NCBI GenBank assembly: GCA_045654645.1
Contig: JAZONR010000060.1
Span: 1-64,000, forward strand
Origin: HGM04593 sp045654645
Lineage (GTDB): Bacteria; Bacteroidota; Bacteroidia; Bacteroidales; Bacteroidaceae
Direction of reading: 5' to 3'
Length of the DNA stretch: 64,000 nt
Shown here: one piece after another, positions 58,007-64,000 of the stretch
How the letters are laid out: each line of letters starts with the position of its first letter
Numbering within the stretch: position 1 is the first letter of the stretch
Notes under the pieces: model-generated
Database searches by the model: none
What the model was told of the DNA's origin: nothing
What the model saw: only the letters and a program-made list of their open reading frames with translations
Translations under genes and position numbers: made by a program

Positions 58007-60808
58007 ATGAAGATTAGACTAAATAAAGTACAGAAGGAACTCAACCTGGGCCTTTCGACCATTGTAGAGTACCTGCAGAAGAAGGGGTTTGAAATTAAAG
58101 AAGACCCCAACGCTGTAGTACCCGAGCAAGGCTACGAGATGCTCATTCAGGAGTTCAGCGCCGACAAAAAAGCACGTCTGCAATCGGACAAGTTCACCCA
58201 AGAGCGCCAGAACAAGGAGAAGCCCAAGGCTGCACCCGTTGTTGAGGAGAAGATGCCCGAGGTGAAACCCGAGGCTGCACCTGCACCGGCACCCGTTATC
58301 ATTGAGGAACCTGTAGCAAAAGAGGAGCCCAAGCGCGAGCCTATCATAAAGGTTACACGTCGCATAGACCTTGATGCCCTAAAAAAGCCTCAGCCCAAGA
58401 AAGAAGAGCCCAAGCCCGCACCTGCACCCCAGGCAAAGCCGGCTCCCACTGTTGAGGAGAGCCCCAAGGCTGCACCCGTCATCGTTGAAGAGAAGAAGCC
58501 CGAGCCACAGGCGCAGCTCACACAGATAGACGAGGTGGAAGCGCCAAAGCTCAAGATTATGGGACAGATTGACCTATCGGCCATAAACCAATCAACACGC
58601 CCCAAGAAGAAGAGCAAAGAGGAGAAGAAAAAAGAGCGTGAAGAGAAGGATAAGCAACGCGAGGAGCAGCGCAAACAGCAGCGCGAGGCCAACCGCCAGG
58701 GTGGCGAGGGCCAGGATGGCGACAAGAAGAAAAAGCGCCAGCGCATCAACGGCCAGCGCGTCGATATCAACGACGTGAAGGAGAACGGTGGCAACGACAA
58801 CAAGGATTGGAGCGCCAACCGCAATAAAAACAATGCCAACAACCCCTCACAGGGCAGCCGCAAGGACCGCGACCGTCAGCACAAGCGTTTCGACAAGAGC
58901 GAAGTGAGTGATGAGGATGTATCAAAGCAGATAAAAGACACTCTCGACCGTTTGACAAGCAGAGGCAAGAGCAACAAGTCGGCAAAGTACCGCAAGGAGA
59001 AGCGCGACCAGGCCGCCGAGCGCCAGATGCAGCAGATGAGCGAAGAGATGGAGCAGAGCAAGGTTTTGCAGCTCACCGAGTTTGTAACAGCCAACGAGCT
59101 GGCAAGTATGATGAACGTCTCTGTTACCCAGGTTATTGCAACCTGTATGAGCATTGGTATGATGGTATCTATCAACCAGCGTCTCGATGCCGAGACAATC
59201 AACATTGTTGCCGAGGAGTTTGGCTACACCACCGAATATGTGAGTGCCGAGGTTGCCAGTGCAATTGAGGAGACAGCCGACACAGAGGATGACCTTCTGC
59301 CACGCGCACCAATCATCACCGTGATGGGACACGTAGACCACGGTAAGACATCACTGCTCGACTACATCCGCAAGGCCAACGTTATTGCCGGTGAGGCCGG
59401 TGGTATCACACAGCACATTGGTGCCTACAACGTGAAGATGGAGAGCGGCAAGCACATCACATTCCTCGACACCCCCGGACACGAAGCGTTTACCGCTATG
59501 CGTGCACGCGGTGCCAAGATTACAGATATTGTTATCATCATCATCGCAGCCGATGACAGTGTGATGCCCCAGACCAAAGAGGCTATCAACCACGCTATGG
59601 CAGCCGGTGTGCCCATTGTATTTGCATTCAACAAGTGCGACAAGCCCACAGCCGATACAAACAAAATCAAGGAGCAGCTTGCAAACCTCAATATGCTTGT
59701 AGAGGATTGGGGCGGTAAATACCAGTCTCAGGAGATTTCGGCAAAGCAGGGAACAGGCGTTGCCGAGCTTATGGAGAAGGTGCTGCTCGAGGCCGAGCTT
59801 CTCGACCTGAAGGCAAACCCCAACCGCAAGGCTACCGGTTCTGTCATTGAGTCTACTCTTGACAAGGGTCGTGGTTATGTAGCCACCGTGCTTGTGCAGA
59901 ATGGTACCCTTAAGGTGGGCGACATCGTTGTTGCAGGTACACAGTGGGGAAAGGTAAAGGCCATCTTCAACGAGCGCAACCAGCGCATCAAGGAGATTAA
60001 GCCTGCCGAGCCCGCACTAATCCTGGGCCTCAACGGCGCACCCGCAGCCGGCGACACCTTCAACGTGGTGGAGAGCGAGCGCGAGGCACGTGAAATAACC
60101 GGCAAGCGCGAGCAGTTGCAGCGCGAGCAGGGCCTGCGCACACAGAAGATGCTTACCCTTGACGAGGTGGGCCGCCGCATAGCATTGGGTAACTTCCAGA
60201 CACTGAACATCATTGTAAAGGGAGACGTGGACGGCTCTATCGAGGCGCTCAGCGACTCACTCATAAAGCTCTCAACAGAGACAATACAGGTAAATGTAAT
60301 CCACAAGGCTGTGGGACAGATTTCGGAGAGCGACGTGAGCCTTGCTGCGGCATCAGATGCCATCATCGTGGGCTTCCAGGTGCGTCCATCTGTTACGGCA
60401 CGCAAGGTTGCCGAGAGCGAGGGCGTTGATATTCGCATCTACTCTATCATCTATGATGCCATTGAGGAGGTTAAGGCCGCAATGGAGGGTATGCTTGCTC
60501 CTATTGTGAAGGAGGAGGTTACAGCCACCATCGAGGTGCGCGAGACATTCCACATCAGCAAGGTGGGAACAGTTGCCGGATGTATGGTGCGCGAGGGTAA
60601 GGTTAAGCGCAACGACCGCGCACGCCTCATTCGCGACGGTATTGTTATCCACACCGGAGCCCTTGCTGCGCTCAAGCGTTTCAAGGAGGATGTAAAGGAA
60701 GTTGCAACCAACTTTGAGTGCGGTATCAGCCTTGTATCACACGACGACATCAAGGTGGGCGACATCATTGAGACATTTGTAGAAGTAGAAGTTAAGCAAA
60801 AACTATAA
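58007..60808 (+). CDS. infB: Translation initiation factor IF-2
   Basis: IF-2 is the GTPase that brings initiator tRNA to the 30S subunit and drives subunit joining. The protein has 933 residues. The N-terminus opens with an IF2_N-type helical part (IRLNKVQKELNLGLSTIVEY). A long Lys/Glu/Pro/Ala-rich low-complexity region follows (about 60-340). The GTPase domain starts near 430 with GHVDHGKT, then DTPGHEAF and NKCD. Domains II-IV reach the C-terminus (ISLVSHDDIKVGDIIETF). The gene is 37 bases after nusA. Confidence 0.97.
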   Translation: MKIRLNKVQKELNLGLSTIVEYLQKKGFEIKEDPNAVVPEQGYEMLIQEFSADKKARLQSDKFTQERQNKEKPKAAPVVEEKMPEVKPEAAPAPAPVIIEEPVAKEEPKREPIIKVTRRIDLDALKKPQPKKEEPKPAPAPQAKPAPTVEESPKAAPVIVEEKKPEPQAQLTQIDEVEAPKLKIMGQIDLSAINQSTRPKKKSKEEKKKEREEKDKQREEQRKQQREANRQGGEGQDGDKKKKRQRINGQRVDINDVKENGGNDNKDWSANRNKNNANNPSQGSRKDRDRQHKRFDKSEVSDEDVSKQIKDTLDRLTSRGKSNKSAKYRKEKRDQAAERQMQQMSEEMEQSKVLQLTEFVTANELASMMNVSVTQVIATCMSIGMMVSINQRLDAETINIVAEEFGYTTEYVSAEVASAIEETADTEDDLLPRAPIITVMGHVDHGKTSLLDYIRKANVIAGEAGGITQHIGAYNVKMESGKHITFLDTPGHEAFTAMRARGAKITDIVIIIIAADDSVMPQTKEAINHAMAAGVPIVFAFNKCDKPTADTNKIKEQLANLNMLVEDWGGKYQSQEISAKQGTGVAELMEKVLLEAELLDLKANPNRKATGSVIESTLDKGRGYVATVLVQNGTLKVGDIVVAGTQWGKVKAIFNERNQRIKEIKPAEPALILGLNGAPAAGDTFNVVESEREAREITGKREQLQREQGLRTQKMLTLDEVGRRIALGNFQTLNIIVKGDVDGSIEALSDSLIKLSTETIQVNVIHKAVGQISESDVSLAAASDAIIVGFQVRPSVTARKVAESEGVDIRIYSIIYDAIEEVKAAMEGMLAPIVKEEVTATIEVRETFHISKVGTVAGCMVREGKVKRNDRARLIRDGIVIHTGALAALKRFKEDVKEVATNFECGISLVSHDDIKVGDIIETFVEVEVKQKL

Positions 60809-60810
60809 CT

Positions 60811-61317
60811 ATGACAATCTTAGATTTTGTAATCATTGGTATGGCAGCAGTTGGCTTCATCGCCGGCTTTGCTATGGGATTTGTAAAACAGTTGTCTTTT
60901 GGAGCAGGCATTGCATTTGGCCTGCTCCAGGCAGTTGTTTCGTTTGACAAAGTGGGTGCCTGGTTGCTCGAAAAGACAGGCTGGGCCGATTGGCTTTGTT
61001 CAATCCTTGGTTTTGTATTGGTGTTGGCAGCAGTGATGATTGTGTTGCGTCTTGCCGCCCTCATCTTCTCGTGGTTGCTCGACCTGCTGCACCTCAGAAT
61101 TATTGACCGTGGACTGGGAGCGCTCTTCACAGCCTATGTGGCAATGCTGCTGCTTGCAGTCGTTGTGAACCTGAGCGACCGTTTTACCCCCGACAGTGAA
61201 CTGTTTGGAAAAACATCACAGGCAGAATCCTTGTTATATGAGAAAGTTGTAGGCCGATCTGTAAAGGTCATCGAGGAGGTGAAGAAGGAGATTACTGTTG
61301 ATGAAAAAGCGGAATAA
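60811..61317 (+). CDS. cvpA: CvpA-family membrane protein
   Basis: The protein has 168 residues and four hydrophobic helices (about 1-22, 28-45, 62-88 and 105-125). The family phrase DFVIIGMAAVGFIAGFAMGF opens it. An acidic, charged tail follows the last helix. CvpA proteins are named for colicin V production; the general role is unclear. It starts two bases after infB and overlaps sufB by 17 bases, linking the two operon halves. Confidence 0.85.
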   Translation: MTILDFVIIGMAAVGFIAGFAMGFVKQLSFGAGIAFGLLQAVVSFDKVGAWLLEKTGWADWLCSILGFVLVLAAVMIVLRLAALIFSWLLDLLHLRIIDRGLGALFTAYVAMLLLAVVVNLSDRFTPDSELFGKTSQAESLLYEKVVGRSVKVIEEVKKEITVDEKAE

Positions 61318-62746
61318 CATTTTAAGGAAACTGGCAAACAAAGCCTATGAGTTTGGATTTGTCAGCAAGATAAAGACCGACATAATAGAGCGTGGGCTCA
61401 GCGAGGAGACCGTAAGGCTCATCTCGCAGAAGAAGAATGAGCCCGAATGGATGCTTGAGTTCCGTCTGCAAGCCTATAGACATTGGCTGACACTTGAGAT
61501 GCCCACGTGGGCACATCTTGAAATTCCGCCAATAGACTATCAGGCCATTTCATACTATGCCGACCCTTTGAAGAAATCAAAGGAGAGCAAGAACAAGGAG
61601 ATTGACCCTGAGCTTATGAAGACATTTGAGAAGCTGGGTATTCCCCTTGAGGAACGTCTTGCTCTCAGCGGCACTGCTGTGGATGCCGTTATGGACTCTG
61701 TCTCTGTGAAGACCACCTTCAAGGAGGAACTTAAAGAAAAGGGTATCATCTTCAGTTCAATGGGTGAGGCAATTCAGGAGCACCCCGAGCTTGTGCGACA
61801 GTATTTGGGCACTGTGGTAAACTACCGCGACAATTTCTTTGCCGCGCTCAACAGCGCTGTCTTCAGCGACGGCTCATTCGTTTACATCCCCAAGGGGGTG
61901 CGTTGCCCACGCGAGCTATCCACCTATTTCCGCATCAACGCAGCCAACACGGGACAGTTTGAGCGCACACTCATTGTTGCCGATGACGACAGCTATGTCT
62001 CATACCTTGAGGGCTGCACTGCCCCTATGCGTGATGAAAATCAGCTGCACGCTGCCATTGTGGAGATTGTCGTAAACAGGAATGCCGAGGTGAAATACAG
62101 CACCGTGCAGAACTGGTACCCCGGCGATGCCGAGGGCAAAGGCGGTGTCTACAACTTTGTTACCAAGCGAGGCGACTGCCGTGGCGACAACAGCAAGCTC
62201 TCCTGGACACAGGTGGAGACAGGCTCGGCAATCACCTGGAAATACCCCAGCTGCGTGCTCCGTGGCAACAATTCACAGGGCGAGTTCTATTCGGTTGCAC
62301 TCACCAACAACTATCAACAGGCCGACACCGGCACCAAGATGATACACATTGGCAAGAATACCCGCAGCACAATCATAAGCAAAGGTATCTCAGCCGGCAA
62401 GAGCCAGAACTCCTATCGCGGACTGGTGCGCGTGGCCAAAGGGGCCGACGGTGCCCGCAACTACAGCCAGTGCGACTCGCTGCTTTTGGGCGACAAGTGC
62501 GGTGCCCACACCTTCCCCTATATGGACATACGCAACAACAGCGCCATTGTAGAGCACGAGGCAACAACATCTAAAATTTCCGAAGACCAGCTCTTCTACT
62601 GCAACCAACGCGGCATTGGAACCGAAGAGGCCATTGGTCTCATTGTAAACGGATATGCCAAGGAGGTGCTCAACAAGCTACCTATGGAGTTTGCCGTTGA
62701 AGCACAAAAACTGTTGAGTGTGTCGCTCGAGGGAGCAGTTGGATGA
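61301..62746 (+). CDS. sufB: Fe-S cluster assembly scaffold SufB
   Basis: SufB, with SufC and SufD, builds Fe-S clusters. The protein has 481 residues from ATG 61301, just inside the end of cvpA. Signature parts are YPLEFRLQAYRHWL-type (here WMLEFRLQAYRHWL), YIPKGVRCPRELSTYF, SYVSYLEGCTAP and the C-terminal GDKCGAHTFPYMDIRNNSA with the conserved cysteine-x-x-x-histidine. The parallel beta-helix core is long and uninterrupted. Confidence 0.97.
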   Translation: MKKRNNILRKLANKAYEFGFVSKIKTDIIERGLSEETVRLISQKKNEPEWMLEFRLQAYRHWLTLEMPTWAHLEIPPIDYQAISYYADPLKKSKESKNKEIDPELMKTFEKLGIPLEERLALSGTAVDAVMDSVSVKTTFKEELKEKGIIFSSMGEAIQEHPELVRQYLGTVVNYRDNFFAALNSAVFSDGSFVYIPKGVRCPRELSTYFRINAANTGQFERTLIVADDDSYVSYLEGCTAPMRDENQLHAAIVEIVVNRNAEVKYSTVQNWYPGDAEGKGGVYNFVTKRGDCRGDNSKLSWTQVETGSAITWKYPSCVLRGNNSQGEFYSVALTNNYQQADTGTKMIHIGKNTRSTIISKGISAGKSQNSYRGLVRVAKGADGARNYSQCDSLLLGDKCGAHTFPYMDIRNNSAIVEHEATTSKISEDQLFYCNQRGIGTEEAIGLIVNGYAKEVLNKLPMEFAVEAQKLLSVSLEGAVG

Positions 62747-62761
62747 TATAAAACGAGTATT

Positions 62762-63523
62762 ATGGAAAATTTACTTGAAATAAAGAACCTTCACGCCACA
62801 ATTGATGGCAAAGAGATATTAAAAGGCATAAACCTCACCATAAAGCCCGGTGAGGTGCACGCCATTATGGGCCCCAACGGCTCGGGAAAGAGCACATTAA
62901 GCAACGTGCTTGTGGGCCACCCTGCCTACACCGTAACAGGCGGCGAGGTAATATATAAAGGAAAGAACCTTCTTGAGCTGGCTCCCGAGGAGCGCAGCCA
63001 CGAGGGCCTCTTCCTCTCGTTCCAGTACCCGGTGGAGATTCCCGGTGTGAGCATCACCAATTTTATGCGCGCTGCCATCAACGCCAAGCGTCAGTATCTG
63101 CAGCAGGAGCCTATGGGTGCCAGCGACTTCCTGAAACTTATGCGTGAGAAACGCGCACTTGTGAACCTCGACAGCAAGCTGGCCAACCGCTCGGTGAACG
63201 AGGGTTTCAGCGGTGGCGAGAAGAAACGCAACGAGATATTCCAGATGGCAATGCTCGAGCCAACACTGAGCATTCTCGACGAGACCGACTCGGGCCTTGA
63301 CATCGATGCACTGCGCATTGTGGCCGAGGGAGTAAACAAGCTGAAGCGCGATGACACGTCGTGCATTGTAATTACACACTACCAGCGACTGCTCGACTAC
63401 ATCAAACCCGATATTGTACACGTTCTCTACAATGGAAGAATTGTGAAGACCGCCGGCCCCGAGCTTGTTCAGGAACTTGAGGAACGCGGATATGACTGGA
63501 TTAAAAACGAGAACCAGCAATGA
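62762..63523 (+). CDS. sufC: Fe-S assembly ATPase SufC
   Basis: SufC is the ABC-type ATPase of the SufBCD complex. The protein has 253 residues. Walker A GPNGSGKS is at 37-44, the Q-loop LSFQYPVEIPG follows, the signature is FSGGEKKRNEI and Walker B LSILDETDSGLD. It has no membrane domain, as is normal for this cytosolic member. It starts 15 bases after sufB and overlaps sufD by four bases. Confidence 0.97.
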   Translation: MENLLEIKNLHATIDGKEILKGINLTIKPGEVHAIMGPNGSGKSTLSNVLVGHPAYTVTGGEVIYKGKNLLELAPEERSHEGLFLSFQYPVEIPGVSITNFMRAAINAKRQYLQQEPMGASDFLKLMREKRALVNLDSKLANRSVNEGFSGGEKKRNEIFQMAMLEPTLSILDETDSGLDIDALRIVAEGVNKLKRDDTSCIVITHYQRLLDYIKPDIVHVLYNGRIVKTAGPELVQELEERGYDWIKNENQQ

Positions 63524-64000
63524 GCCACGAACAGCAGTACATAGAGATTTTTGAACAGAACAGCGCACTCATCGAGAAGCACTCGGCACCCCTGCTCAAC
63601 AGTTGCCGCCAACAGGCAATAGAGCGCTTTGCACAAGCAGGGCTCCCCGGCAACAAAGATGAGGCTTGGCGCCACACCGACATTGCAAAGAGATTTGCGG
63701 CCGACTATGGAATGAACCTTGGTCGTGCCCAAGCCGACATAAATGCCGACTCACTCTTCACTTGCGATGTCCCCAATCTGAAGGCACACCGTGCCTACAT
63801 TGTCAATGACAGCTTTCACACTGCCGCCAACAAAGGCGAGTTGCCCAATGGAGTGCTACTGGGCAGCCTCGGCAGCCTTGCAGCAACCCACCCCACCCTG
63901 TTGCAGCCCTACTACAACAGCCTTGCAGCCAATGGCGACAGCACTGTGCAGTTCAACACAGCCTTCGCACAGGACGGCGTTCTACTCTACATACCCCGCA
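63520..64000 (+). CDS. sufD: Fe-S assembly protein SufD, 5' part (runs off the window)
   Basis: The frame is open from ATG 63520 (overlapping the sufC stop as ATGA) to the window end, giving 160 codons. It opens MSHEQQYIEIFEQNSALIEK and includes GLPGNKDEAWRHTDIAKRF, the typical SufD phrase, then GVLLYIPR at the edge. SufD pairs with SufB as the scaffold. Identified by position after sufBC and by the N-terminal motif. Confidence 0.9.
   Translation, partial: MSHEQQYIEIFEQNSALIEKHSAPLLNSCRQQAIERFAQAGLPGNKDEAWRHTDIAKRFAADYGMNLGRAQADINADSLFTCDVPNLKAHRAYIVNDSFHTAANKGELPNGVLLGSLGSLAATHPTLLQPYYNSLAANGDSTVQFNTAFAQDGVLLYIPR

Noticed and set aside
1..64000. Insertion sequences, prophage, toxin-antitoxin or defence systems
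   Set aside because: No transposase, integrase, capsid, toxin or nuclease-defence gene was recognised; all larger ORFs are assigned to housekeeping or envelope families.

Overview
The window is a chromosomal stretch from a Bacteroidales bacterium (genus not determinable by reading). Three things point there. Promoters match the Bacteroidetes form, a -33 TTTG/TTG and a -7 TAnnTTTG spaced by 19-21 bases, and most genes lack strong Shine-Dalgarno sites. The gene families are Bacteroidales-typical: a DUF2027-Smr protein, Rpb6-type omega, DUF4293, DUF5063, a BspA-like LRR protein, lipoproteins of the M64 and SPOR families, and a fused NfnAB-like flavoprotein. The gene order thrS-infC-rpmI-rplT followed by a 6S-like RNA also fits. 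I see no insertion sequence, prophage, integrase or CRISPR array; the content is mostly housekeeping.

Layout. 1-8.3 kb: the purN end, pepT, the Smr protein, a small lipoprotein, a BspA-like LRR protein, queA, fba, then udk with a lytic transglycosylase. 8.3-12.4 kb: a 185-nt 6S-like RNA with its own promoter and terminator, then the L20/L35/IF3/ThrRS cluster. 12.5-20.3 kb: a TPR protein with def and ruvX, a FucP-type sugar transporter with a RhaM-family mutarotase, and lipoproteins. 20.4-30.1 kb: DnaJ/CbpA, TspO, DUF456, a 5'-nucleotidase, a HAD phosphatase, DMT and SulP transporters, a MscS channel, Bcp, a cyclophilin and a DsbA-like protein. 30.2-36 kb: glyA, a GH20 hexosaminidase, and bamD-rpoZ-DUF4293. 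36-48 kb: the NfnAB fusion, a block of about 127-bp tandem repeats, serS, L27/L21 (L21 carries an unusual insertion), and ftsK-lolA-trxB. After these come DUF5063, a DEDD exonuclease and a RlmI-type methyltransferase. 48-53.7 kb: AlkD, an SDR, a five-tRNA array with two broken tRNA-Gly copies, a PagL-like protein, an HD hydrolase, and two tRNA-Asn. 53.8-64 kb: an S41 protease, then the convergent-to-divergent switch into rimP-nusA-infB-cvpA-sufBCD; sufD is cut by the window edge.

Genes acting together: translation initiation and elongation (thrS, infC, rpmI, rplT, rpmA, rplU, rimP, nusA, infB, def, serS, tRNAs), Fe-S assembly (sufBCD), envelope building (bamD, lolA, SPOR, lytic transglycosylase, PagL-like), thiol and peroxide control (trxB with bcp), and sugar handling (FucP with a mutarotase; GH20).

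The most interesting parts are not the proteins but the intergenic DNA: the 6S-like RNA, the 127-bp hairpin-rich tandem repeat block, a dispersed repeat that carries a complete promoter upstream of queA, a run of small palindromes beside it, and a tRNA cluster with partial copies and a tRNA-Leu with a non-canonical T-loop.
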